Source: Mesoterricola silvestris (GTDB taxonomy: Bacteria; Acidobacteriota; Holophagae; Holophagales; Holophagaceae). From it: a stretch of 64,000 nt of DNA. The stretch is taken from positions 4,014,001 through 4,078,000 of the forward strand of contig NZ_AP027080.1 of assembly GCF_030295405.1 (NCBI RefSeq), given 5' to 3'. The notes beneath the pieces were generated by a model. That model saw nothing but the letters and a program-made list of their open reading frames with translations, made no database searches and was not told the origin of the DNA. The position numbers were made by a program, and so were the translations under genes. Each line of letters begins with the position of its first letter. Position 1 is the stretch's first letter. Positions 47,595 to 55,609 of the stretch are shown in pieces.

Positions 47595-48200
47595 TTGCGA
47601 TGCTCGAAATGTGAAAGCCTGAACCTGGAGGATGCGACAACCTGCTTCAACTGCGGTGAGATCCTGCCCCGGTCTCCGCACCCCTACGAGGCTCCTGCCG
47701 CGGACCTGACGAGCGGCCCAAGGAAGGGATTCCGAGCCATCTGGATCCTCTGGGGCTGTGGCGGACTTGTCGTTGCCTTCCTGCTCCTTCTGGCCAGTTG
47801 TTTCCTGATGGTCAAAGGCGGGCTTCAAGCCGGAGACCGCGAGTTCGCGCCCGCCGTGGAGTCCTACCTCGCCAAGGTACGGGCAGGCGATTATCACGGT
47901 GCCTACAAGGATTTTGGAGAGGAGCTGCATTCAGCGGTCAAGGAGGAGAACTATCTCGCCCTGGAGAAGGGCTTCCAGGAAAAGCTGGGACCCCTCAAGG
48001 AGAAGAAGCCTCAGTTCGTGCAGATCGGATCCGACCTCAAAGGAAAATGGGGCCGAATCGTCTACACCTGCGAATTTGAAAATGCCAAGGGGACGATATC
48101 CTTCTCCCTGCGTAAAAAGGGCGATTCGTGGTCCATCGTCGAAATACGATACGACTCGCCCCTATTCCTGGAATACCTTAAGGCCAAGGAACCCTCCTGA
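47595..48200 (+). CDS. Zinc-ribbon membrane-anchored protein of unknown function
   Basis: 201 residues from a TTG start with GGGAGG 8 nt upstream. The N-terminal zinc ribbon has CSKC and CFNCG (MRCSKCESLNLEDATTCFNC). One transmembrane helix (about 57-80; GLVVAFLLLLASCFLMV) follows. The extracytoplasmic domain of about 115 residues (YLAKVRAGDYHGAYKDFGEE, RIVYTCEFENAKGTISFSLR) resembles a DUF4019/NTF2-like cone fold. GC is lower than in the flanking core genes. The role is unknown. Confidence 0.7.
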   Translation: MRCSKCESLNLEDATTCFNCGEILPRSPHPYEAPAADLTSGPRKGFRAIWILWGCGGLVVAFLLLLASCFLMVKGGLQAGDREFAPAVESYLAKVRAGDYHGAYKDFGEELHSAVKEENYLALEKGFQEKLGPLKEKKPQFVQIGSDLKGKWGRIVYTCEFENAKGTISFSLRKKGDSWSIVEIRYDSPLFLEYLKAKEPS

Positions 48201-48429
48201 ACTGATTTCCCAGGGGGAGTTGCTCGGGAAAGTTGAATTCAGTGAACAGCGCCCGCGAATTTCTCCTGGGTTGGTTAGTGTCCGCCTCTATTCGGCTACA
48301 CGTCTCCGTGCGCCAGCATTGGCTCCGACCTACTTCCACGGCTAATTGATTGGGGTTTATGGGAATCCTTGCAGAAAAAACCACAAGGCTTATCATTTCT
48401 TAAACATCCCCAAATCGTGAGGTCAGCCA

Positions 48430-49509
48430 ATGGACTTCCTGGACCAGATCAAGCTCCTTGCGTCAAAAGTGCAAACGCAGCTTCCGCACCTCCAAACAGA
48501 GGAAGCAACCAAGAACGCGTTGGTCTTGCCATTCATCAAGGCACTGGGATATGACGTATTTGATCCTACGGAGGTTCGCCCTGAACTTGATGCCGATGTC
48601 GGAATAAAGAAGGGAGAGAAGGTTGACTACGCAATTTTGCGGGACGGGAAACCGATCATTCTTTTCGAGTGCAAAAAAGTCGGAACCGATCTTGGCTTGG
48701 TCCAGTTCTCCCAGCTATTCAGATATTTCACGGTGACGGAGGCTCGTTTTGCCATCCTTACCAACGGCACCCAATACCGGTTCTTCACCGATCTGGAGGA
48801 GCGCAACAAGATGGATGAGCGCCCCTTCCTGGAGTTCGACATCCAGGATTTCAAGGACCAGGACACCGAAGAATTGAAGAAATTCACCAAGCCCGTTTTT
48901 GACGTCAGCACGATTCTCAACACGGCTATGGATTTGAAATACACCAGGGAATTTAAAAGGCTGCTCACAGATGAATTCAACGCCCCATGCGATGAACTGA
49001 TCTCCCTGCTTTCCAGGCGTGTCTATAACGGCAGGATGACCCAGCCAATACGCGAGCAGTTTTCCACCCTGATACGCCGTGCTTTTCATCAGATGATCAG
49101 TGAACGCATTGGCAAAAGTCTGCAGATTGCACTCGAAGGCAATCAAGCCCAAGAACGAGAGTTGGCAACTCCCGATCCCGTCATAGCTGCTCCAACGGAA
49201 GATGAGTCGAAAATCATCACCACCGCCGAGGAGTGGGAGGGATTTTTCATCATCCGGGCAATTCTTTGCCAGGATGTAGATCCAAAGAAGGTGACTATCC
49301 GTGACGGACAAACATACTGCGCCGTCCTTTTCGAGGACAACAACCGGAAACCGTTATGCCGCCTCTGGTTTAATACAGCAAAAAAAGCCATCGGAATATT
49401 CAATGAAGAACGAAAGGAGGAAAAAATTCCGATCCAGGATCTTTCAGACATCTATAAGCATTCAGATCGCCTCCGAAAGACTCTCGACATCTACCTAGCG
49501 AAGGCGTGA
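48430..49509 (+). CDS. Stand-alone HsdR-N-like PD-(D/E)xK restriction nuclease
   Basis: 359 residues, with GAGG 7 nt before the ATG. Residues of about 20-130 form a type I restriction R-subunit N-terminal nuclease fold: E24/E25 in the first helix, D66 in KVDYAIL, E80-x-K82 in ILFECKK, and RFAILTNGTQYRFFTDLEE. The active site is intact. The C-terminal part (about 130-359) has no helicase motifs and is not recognised. No methylase or specificity gene is nearby. Genes of this kind lie in defence islands, so a defence role is an inference. GC is about 50%, well below the core genes. Confidence 0.78.
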   Translation: MDFLDQIKLLASKVQTQLPHLQTEEATKNALVLPFIKALGYDVFDPTEVRPELDADVGIKKGEKVDYAILRDGKPIILFECKKVGTDLGLVQFSQLFRYFTVTEARFAILTNGTQYRFFTDLEERNKMDERPFLEFDIQDFKDQDTEELKKFTKPVFDVSTILNTAMDLKYTREFKRLLTDEFNAPCDELISLLSRRVYNGRMTQPIREQFSTLIRRAFHQMISERIGKSLQIALEGNQAQERELATPDPVIAAPTEDESKIITTAEEWEGFFIIRAILCQDVDPKKVTIRDGQTYCAVLFEDNNRKPLCRLWFNTAKKAIGIFNEERKEEKIPIQDLSDIYKHSDRLRKTLDIYLAKA

Positions 49510-49522
49510 AGGAGGGTGAAGG

Positions 49523-50284
49523 TTGATCTCTGGGCTTGAGGAGGAGGTTTTCGAAACCCGCTTGCTGGCGTTCCGCGACAGCGTTATTTCATCTTCAAAG
49601 GGGACACGGCGAATTCTGCTTCGCAATATCTTAAAACTTTTCGGATTCAGAACACGAACTCAGGAACGGCTTACAACCCTTGCAAAAAGCTTGGACCGGG
49701 TTGGACTCACCGTAGCCCCACCTCTTCTGGACTGTCGCAGGGAGGATTGGGTACACATCTCAGCCCCCAAGGGGCCGTCCATCGAATCGTTGAATGACGG
49801 GCAAGAAGCATGGTTTCAATCCATCACCGCGAAACAGTTTGCCTCCGAGAAGGAAGTGGAGATCCGATTCATCATTCCGCTCCTGGAACGACTTGGATAT
49901 AGCGAGGAAGACCGGGTCGATGGCTGCACGATCGAGATGACAATAGGGAGCAGGAAAGTCAAAGGAGAAGCGGACTTTGTTCTTTACGATGGAACGAACC
50001 GGAGTCGGGACAATGTTCTCCTCATAGTCGAAGCAAAACGAAACGGGACCCGTCTTGAGCAGGCTGTAGAGCAGGCTAGAAGCTATGCCATGTTCCTTGG
50101 GGCACCGTTTTACCTGGTTACCAATGGTGATGATCTTCGTGTTTTCCGATTCAAAAGCGCATTGGAAACCGATGTCGAGGTATTCCAGGGGACCAGGGAA
50201 ACCCTTGGATCCCGCTTCCATCTCCTTCATGGATCAATTTCCAAGTCCCGGGTCGCAGACCTTCGAAGGGTATTGAGGCGTTAA
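49523..50284 (+). CDS. Second HsdR-N-like PD-(D/E)xK nuclease
   Basis: 253 residues from a TTG start with GGAGG upstream, 13 bp after the first nuclease gene. The N-terminal 90 residues are a helical region (LLRNILKLFGFRTRTQERLT). About 105-245 is a PD-(D/E)xK core with E111/E113 (EKEVEIRFIIPLLERLGY), D151 (GEADFVLYD) and E170-x-K172 (LLIVEAKR), then MFLGAPFYLVTNGDDLRVFR. The active site is intact and there is no helicase. The tandem arrangement with the previous gene suggests a two-nuclease unit. Confidence 0.75.
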   Translation: MISGLEEEVFETRLLAFRDSVISSSKGTRRILLRNILKLFGFRTRTQERLTTLAKSLDRVGLTVAPPLLDCRREDWVHISAPKGPSIESLNDGQEAWFQSITAKQFASEKEVEIRFIIPLLERLGYSEEDRVDGCTIEMTIGSRKVKGEADFVLYDGTNRSRDNVLLIVEAKRNGTRLEQAVEQARSYAMFLGAPFYLVTNGDDLRVFRFKSALETDVEVFQGTRETLGSRFHLLHGSISKSRVADLRRVLRR

Positions 50285-50432
50285 GAGTCGGGGTAAGCCT
50301 AAACCCAGAAGCTAGCCCAGGTTTCCTACCCACTCCAGCTTTCACTTGCGAAGCCAGCAGGTGGCTATTCCATGAAAACCACGGACTGGCTCCTCAGCCT
50401 GAAACGGACTGCGTTCGGCGGCTGATCCCCTG

Positions 50433-50567
50433 CATCCTGGGTATCTGTTTCATCACTGTTCTCGCAGGGCCAGAGCAGGGATGGGTCGGTGAATGCAGAT
50501 CAACAGCGCGTCGCCCCACCTCATCGCTGGCCCTGCGGGAACAGGGATGAATCGGATGCACAGGGAT
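50433..50567. repeat. 135-bp hairpin repeat with conserved 53-nt loop, copy 2
   Basis: Arms 50433-50473 and 50527-50567 enclose a 53-nt loop (50474-50526). The loop shares about four fifths of its bases with the copy at 25762-25814, including GGGATGGGTCGG and GCAGATCAAC. The arms here have several mismatches, so this copy looks older. The rest of the 481-bp gap between 50284 and 50766 shows no gene. Confidence 0.82.
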
Positions 50568-50765
50568 TTAGGGGATGAAAGAGGGGATCAACCAAACCAT
50601 CGGCGACTGCTCCGAAGCGACTCTCGCCGGCCTGATCTCCCATCCTTTCTCTCCCCAGGCAGGACAAAAATCCCCATCTTGCGCATCCCATCGAACAGCT
50701 TATTTTTGTTTTTGCCAGAAACGAAAATTATGCCTTCCGTTAATTTGATTCCTGGAATTGGAGCC

Positions 50766-51905
50766 ATGCGTCGAGAGTCAACCGGAACATTCATTGTCCA
50801 TGCCACCCTCGGTGAGGAGGTGCGGGCCTTCTTGCCCAAACCCCTCCCTCCAGACCCTCCCTTGGCCTGGAACCCATCCCTGCTCCTGAGGCACCAGAAG
50901 GCGTCAACCGCCCTCGGCAGGCTGGATGGGGTCACGACCTTGCTTCCCGACCCGACGCTGTTTCTCTACAGCTACGTCCGAAAGGAAGCGGTGCTGTCTT
51001 CCCAGATCGAAGGCACTCAGTCATCCCTTTCGGATCTCCTTGCCTATGAAAACCGATTGGCGCCAGGCGTCCCCATGGAAGACGTGGTGGAAGTCTCGAA
51101 CTACGTGGCCGCCCTTGATCATGGGTTGAAACGACTGAGGGATGGATTCCCTCTCTGCCTCAGGCTGGTAAGGGAGATTCACGAGGTACTGCTTTCCAGA
51201 GGCCGGGGCAGCGGCAAGATGCCCGGTGAATTCCGGCGTTCCCAGAACTGGATTGGCGGAAGCCGACCCGGGAACGCCGCCTTTGTGCCCCCTCCCCACG
51301 AATCGCTCCCGGATTGCCTTTCAGCATGGGAAAGATTCCTCCACTCCGATCTGGACCCGCTGACCAAGGCAGCCCTGGCCCACCTCCAATTCGAAACGCT
51401 CCACCCTTTCCTGGATGGCAACGGCCGAGTTGGCCGCCTTCTGATCTCTCTTCTCCTCAGCCAAGAGGGGGTCCTGCGCGAGCCCATGCTCTATTTGAGC
51501 CTATTCCTGAAGAAGCATCGGTCCCATTACTACGCCCTCCTTCAATCCGTCAGGGAGGATGGGGACTGGGAACGATGGTTGGACTTCATGTTTCAAGGAA
51601 TGGCTGAAACCGCCGAGGGCGCCGTGAGCGTGGCCAAAAGGTTGCTCGCCCAATTTGCCGAAGACCGGCAGAAGCTACAAACGATCGGGGTGCCAGCCTC
51701 CGCATTCCAGGTGCACCACTACGTGCAAAAGCATCCCATCGCCTCATCGTCGGTGCTTTCCCAATCCGAAAGGTTGGCCCCATCGACCATCAACAGGGCC
51801 TTCGATCAGCTCGCCAAGGCCGGGCTTCTGAGGGAAATTACCGGAGGCGCAAGAAATCGTCTCTTCGCCTACGACAAAGTTTTGGAGATCCTCAATGAAG
51901 GGTAG
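50766..51905 (+). CDS. Fic family protein (putative AMPylase, class II)
   Basis: 379 residues from the ATG at 50766 (an ATG at 50730 is possible). The Fic motif is complete: HPFLDGNGRVGR at about 213-224. An inhibitory helix motif S78-x3-E82-G83 (SSQIEG) lies upstream, as in class II Fic proteins that block their own activity. The C terminus (about 310-379) is a winged helix (SERLAPSTINRAFDQLAKAG). The family transfers AMP or other nucleotides to protein targets, and no antitoxin partner is visible. The stop codon lies inside a degenerate tRNA-Arg copy. Confidence 0.92.
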   Translation: MRRESTGTFIVHATLGEEVRAFLPKPLPPDPPLAWNPSLLLRHQKASTALGRLDGVTTLLPDPTLFLYSYVRKEAVLSSQIEGTQSSLSDLLAYENRLAPGVPMEDVVEVSNYVAALDHGLKRLRDGFPLCLRLVREIHEVLLSRGRGSGKMPGEFRRSQNWIGGSRPGNAAFVPPPHESLPDCLSAWERFLHSDLDPLTKAALAHLQFETLHPFLDGNGRVGRLLISLLLSQEGVLREPMLYLSLFLKKHRSHYYALLQSVREDGDWERWLDFMFQGMAETAEGAVSVAKRLLAQFAEDRQKLQTIGVPASAFQVHHYVQKHPIASSSVLSQSERLAPSTINRAFDQLAKAGLLREITGGARNRLFAYDKVLEILNEG

Positions 51906-51959
51906 AGCGAACGCCTCCTAATCGGTAGGTTGGCAGTTCAATTCTGCCCGGGACCACCA
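51901..51959 (+). pseudogene. Degenerate tRNA-Arg(CCT) fragment overlapping the Fic gene end
   Basis: 59 bp match the tRNA-Arg at 54675-54750 from the D-arm to the encoded CCA, including the CTCCTAA anticodon loop and the full T-arm, but on the opposite strand. The acceptor 5' half is missing. Anticodon-stem changes (AACGC with TCGGT) break two pairs, so it cannot be functional. It starts the left inverted repeat, and the Fic stop TAG falls within its first bases. Confidence 0.8.
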
Positions 51960-52333
51960 ACCCGAGACGAAGCCCGAAACCGTGAGGGGAGCGGTTTTCC
52001 CATTTCTGGAGACCACCTTGTGGGTTGCCTTCCTCCGGGTATTTTCAGAAATTCCTCCTGGATTTTGGGGTCACGCCGGGGTCCAGACGACTTGGGAGAA
52101 TTCAGGAAATGCCGATGGGAACATGGCTTGAGGAGTTCTCCAGGTTGTTACCAATGGCCCCCCCAATGGAGCTTGAGCCAGAGGCTCGAGGAGAGCAGAA
52201 TATTTTGAAATCCATGTTTCCCTGATTTCCTGGTGGAGTTGGAGGATCTAGAAGTTATCCTTCCACTTGATTTGAGGAAGGTCCTGAACCCATGGAGTTA
52301 CCGAGCCTTCTGAGGATCTAACCTCACCTTCTC
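51901..52333 (+). repeat. Left copy of ~430-bp tRNA-linked inverted repeat
   Basis: Reading forward, the sequence from the tRNA-like start through GACGAAGCCCG, TTTCTGGAGACCACC, AATGCCGATGGGAACA, AAATCCATGTTTCCCTG and TTGATTTGAGGAAGGTCC aligns, with scattered changes, to the minus strand of 54734-54304. Identity is roughly three quarters to four fifths by eye. It fills most of the 531-bp gap between the Fic gene and the NTPase gene. No gene is supported in it. Confidence 0.82.
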
Positions 52334-52436
52334 CCCTTCAGCTTATTGGCCCTCCTCTGGCTTCCAGCCTGTTAATCTAATTCACAATTGCTTTGCCTGT
52401 GATCTTCGAGTGTCCTTCTATTGAAATGGAGAGTTC

Positions 52437-54236
52437 ATGTCCAGGACGTTAAAGCATCCAGATTTATACCCCTTGATCTGTAAGCTCTCTCCAAGAGCCG
52501 AAAAGCTCGATAAAGACGTAGTTACAAAGGCCTTTGTGGATGCCGGATATCTTCAGCGAATCTTATGCCCAACAACTCAATTTGTCGAAGGGAGGCGGGG
52601 AACCGGGAAAAGCCACCTGTTCTTGTATTTAAACGACTATGTTAACACAGGCGCAGCCGGAGAATCTGCTTTGTCTGCATATATCGATTCCAGAGATATT
52701 AAGCAGGAGTCTGGACAAGATGAAGCGCCTTCAAAGGAATATGCTTCACGCTTTTTTAGGAAATTCTTGCAAACGCTTCTTCTTCAACTCCGGGTGCTTG
52801 ACGCAAGCGTGCTACTTCACAACGAATTCACAAGGGCCAATACCGGCTATGACTTAATCGTAAAAAGGCGAAGCGCTGAAGCGCTCGATCAAATTGAGAA
52901 ATGTATACAAGGCAAAAAAATTGAAACTTCCCGACGATTTTCGGAAAACAAGAAAACCTTAAGAGATGTCAAATCAAAGCGAGGAATCGAACTTAACCTT
53001 CTCACAGGAAGCGTGCTTCCTTCAGCAAAACTGGAAGCAAATTCGAGCAATGAATTTCAGAATTCTGAAAACTCTGATGTTTCTCATAGTTATGAAATTG
53101 TATTGGATTTCAGCAGCATCCGAGATTCTATGGAGTCATTTTTAAAAATTAACGATATTTCAATTTTTTACATTTTAATTGATGAATGGAGCTCTGTTCC
53201 GCTGCCCGTTCAACCATATTTTGCAGAATATATCAAGCGTTGCTTTTCGCCTTCTTCATTCTTTTCAGTAAAAATTGCTATTCTGCCATTTCAAACTAAA
53301 TTTTCAGATATGAAAGGCCAAGATATTATTGGATTTGAAAAGACTGCTGATATTTTTGCTGCAATCGATCTAGATGGGGAATTGCTGTATGGTAGCCATC
53401 CGGAACCTTGCAGGGTCCATATGACTAACTTATTATTTAAACATCTCAAGCATATCGCAGAAACATACTACCCCAAATCCACTCTTGATATTGGATCAAA
53501 TCCCGAAAAGTCGATATCGCAATTACTCAATCCACAAGCAATAGAAAGAATGCTTGTATTTTCACAAGGGAACTCACGAGATTTTCTTCAGCTATTTCAG
53601 GCAAGCTTTATTCATCATTATAATCGTGATCATGAAATGTCAGATTTAATCAATTCAAAGGACGTCGAGATTGCCGCAAAGGAACTTGGAGCAGAGAAGG
53701 TTGAGAATCTTCAACCAAATAGGGATGCTTATATATTATTCAATTCAATAATTCACCACGTGCTTCAGGTCAATCGAAAACACGCATTTATCCTAGATTC
53801 CAAGTTTCAGCATAATCCGCTATTTGCCTTTCTTGTTCACAACCGGGCGCTTCATGTATGGGACAAGAGTTATTCTTCCCCTTCTTCAAAGGGCAAGCGT
53901 TTCTTGGTCGTTGCTATTGATCAGGCCATCATTGTTGAGCACCTAAAAAGTCCAAGCTATAGAAAATTGTTTGGTCTCCCATTCACGGAGGAACAACAGG
54001 AGGAATTAAAATCTGTATCCGAAGACTCGAACCTAGCCGATCAAATCATGACATACGACAAGCCGGATAAGCGATCCGCGAGATATGTGGCACTTCCTGA
54101 AGAAATATTTGTCATTGACCAAACAAAAACTTGTCCAAATTGCCAATCTATCATTGACCAAAATCATCCAGTTTATAAAAAGGCGAATCTTTGTCCGAAG
54201 TGTGGAGAGTTGATCCAATTAACACTTCAGGGCTGA
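52437..54236 (+). CDS. AT-rich P-loop NTPase (AAA/ORC-CDC6-like) with C-terminal zinc ribbon
   Basis: 599 residues. Walker A is EGRRGTGKSHLF (K58, S59), following QLPTTQFV-type sequence. A Walker B-like strand FYILIDEWSS lies near 245. FSQGNSRDFLQLF near 380 is the sensor-2-type helix seen in ORC/CDC6-like AAA proteins. The C terminus carries a zinc ribbon (CPNCQ and CPKCG, about 563-592). GGAGAG precedes the ATG. GC is about 40% by eye against about 70% in the core genome, a sign of transfer. It is the only gene between the two tRNA-linked inverted repeats. DNA-linked ATPase activity, perhaps in defence, is an inference. Confidence 0.75.
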   Translation: MSRTLKHPDLYPLICKLSPRAEKLDKDVVTKAFVDAGYLQRILCPTTQFVEGRRGTGKSHLFLYLNDYVNTGAAGESALSAYIDSRDIKQESGQDEAPSKEYASRFFRKFLQTLLLQLRVLDASVLLHNEFTRANTGYDLIVKRRSAEALDQIEKCIQGKKIETSRRFSENKKTLRDVKSKRGIELNLLTGSVLPSAKLEANSSNEFQNSENSDVSHSYEIVLDFSSIRDSMESFLKINDISIFYILIDEWSSVPLPVQPYFAEYIKRCFSPSSFFSVKIAILPFQTKFSDMKGQDIIGFEKTADIFAAIDLDGELLYGSHPEPCRVHMTNLLFKHLKHIAETYYPKSTLDIGSNPEKSISQLLNPQAIERMLVFSQGNSRDFLQLFQASFIHHYNRDHEMSDLINSKDVEIAAKELGAEKVENLQPNRDAYILFNSIIHHVLQVNRKHAFILDSKFQHNPLFAFLVHNRALHVWDKSYSSPSSKGKRFLVVAIDQAIIVEHLKSPSYRKLFGLPFTEEQQEELKSVSEDSNLADQIMTYDKPDKRSARYVALPEEIFVIDQTKTCPNCQSIIDQNHPVYKKANLCPKCGELIQLTLQG

Positions 54237-54303
54237 TTGACTTGTTCATTGTTATGGGTCCGGAAGTCCAGAGGAAGACCAACAACCTGACGGGGGAGAA
54301 GTT

Positions 54304-54734
54304 GAGGTTTGAACGTCAGGAGGCTAGGTAGATATAGGGGTTCAGGACCTTCCTCAAATCAAGGGGAAGGAGAACCTCCGATTCCTCCTACTTCACCACG
54401 AATCCAGGGAAACATGGATTTAAAATTAATCTTCTCCCCTAGAGCCTCTGACTCAAGTTCGTTCGGGGGTGGATGGTTCCACTGGTGACAACCTGGAGGA
54501 CTCCTCAAGCCGTGTTCCCATCGGCATTTCTTAAATCCTCCGCAGTCGGCGTGACCCTGGCGTGATCTCAAAATCCAGGAAGGATTTCTGAAAACCCCGG
54601 GAGGAAGGAAAACCACAAAGTGGTCTCCAGAAATAGGAAAGCCCGTCCCCTCGCGGTTCCGGGCCTCTTCAGGCTGGTGGTCCCGGGCAGAATTGAACTG
54701 CCGACCTACCGCTTAGGAGGCGGTCGCTCTATCC
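54304..54734 (-). repeat. Right copy of ~430-bp tRNA-linked inverted repeat
   Basis: The minus strand from inside tRNA-Arg through its 3' flank matches the plus strand at 51901-52333. Shared structured words are ATTTCTG...CAGAAAT (54584-54634 here, 52002-52052 in the left copy) and CCATGTTTCCC. It fills the gap between the NTPase gene and the tRNA, which holds no supported gene. Confidence 0.82.
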
Positions 54735-54750
54735 CCTGAGCTACGGGACC
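54675..54750 (-). tRNA. tRNA-Arg (anticodon CCT)
   Basis: A full cloverleaf: acceptor GGTCCCG/CGGGACC, D-arm GCTC/GAGC, anticodon stem ACCGC/GCGGT with loop CTCCTAA (anticodon CCT, reading AGG), variable AGGTC, T-arm GGCAG/CTGCC, discriminator A and encoded CCA (54675-54677). Confidence 0.96.
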
Positions 54751-54807
54751 TATTTTCAGCCAACGGCCATTGTAGCCTGAAACCCGGGCCCTGGGGATCC
54801 CGCGGCC

Positions 54808-55602
54808 TCAGGCGCCCCGGAACTCCGCCCACTCGGGTTCGTTGGCGAAGATCCAGCGGTAGTAGTCGATGCCCTGGAGGTGGGCGGCGGCTTCCTCGTC
54901 CACCACCACCTGGCAGCGGGGGTGCAGCTGCAGGGCGGAGGCGGTGACCATGGAGGTGATGGGGCCCTCCACGGCCTTGGCGAGGATGGCGGCCTTGGAT
55001 TCGCCGGTCACGAGCATCAGGCAGCGGCGGGAATCCAGGATGGTGCCCACGCCCATGGTGATCGCGCGGCGGGGGACGGCGGCGGGGTCGCCTCCGAACA
55101 TGGGGGCGTTCTGCTCCAGGGTGGAGGGGGTGAGGGCCTTTTCGCGGGTGCGGCTGCGCAGGGCGGAGAGGGGTTCGTTGAAGCCGATGTGGCCGTCGCT
55201 GCCGATGCCCAGGAGCTGGAGGCCTATGCCGCCGGCGGCCTGGATCAGGCTCTCGTAGCGCCGGCACTCGGCGCCCAGGTCCGGGGCCATGCCGTCGGGG
55301 AGGTGGGTGCGCCCGGGGGCGACGTTCACCTGGGCGAAGAGGTGCTCGTCCATGTAGCGGCGGTAGGAACAGGGGTGGTCGGCGGGGATGCCGATGTATT
55401 CGTCGAGGTTGAAGGTGGAGCAGACTGAGAAGTCCAGGCCCTCCCCGCGGTGGAGGTCCACGAGACAGGCGTAGACCCGCTCCATGGTGCGGCCCGTGGC
55501 CAGGCCCAGGACGAGGCGGGGGTCGGCCCGCAGTTCCTTGGCGACGATGCGGGCCACGAGGAGCGCGGCCTTGTGGCGGTCGGGGGCGATGATGACTTCC
55601 AT
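54808..55602 (-). CDS. nagB: Glucosamine-6-phosphate deaminase
   Basis: 264 residues. Family motifs are LVLGLATGRTMERVYACL, CSTFNLDEYIGIPADHPCSY, LQLLGIGSDGHIGFNEP and ITMGVGTILDSRRCLMLVTG. It converts glucosamine-6-phosphate to fructose-6-phosphate and ammonia in amino-sugar catabolism. The Shine-Dalgarno GAGG overlaps the TGA of the upstream ROK-type gene (7-bp gap), so the two form an operon. Confidence 0.95.
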   Translation of the reverse strand: MEVIIAPDRHKAALLVARIVAKELRADPRLVLGLATGRTMERVYACLVDLHRGEGLDFSVCSTFNLDEYIGIPADHPCSYRRYMDEHLFAQVNVAPGRTHLPDGMAPDLGAECRRYESLIQAAGGIGLQLLGIGSDGHIGFNEPLSALRSRTREKALTPSTLEQNAPMFGGDPAAVPRRAITMGVGTILDSRRCLMLVTGESKAAILAKAVEGPITSMVTASALQLHPRCQVVVDEEAAAHLQGIDYYRWIFANEPEWAEFRGA

Positions 55603-55609
55603 GGCTACC

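Noticed and set aside
48430-50284. Complete type I restriction-modification system
   Set aside because: No helicase motifs, methylase or specificity subunit genes are found nearby.
52437-54236. Retron or diversity-generating retroelement
   Set aside because: No reverse transcriptase motif is present; the only large protein is a P-loop NTPase with a zinc ribbon.
54359-54616. 85-codon frame on the minus strand inside the right inverted repeat
   Set aside because: The left repeat copy loses the frame by shifts, codon use is unlike genes here, and the region is better explained as a structured repeat.
51901-54750. Classical integrative element with attL/attR in tRNA-Arg
   Set aside because: The tRNA copies are inverted, not direct, and no integrase or recombinase gene lies between them.
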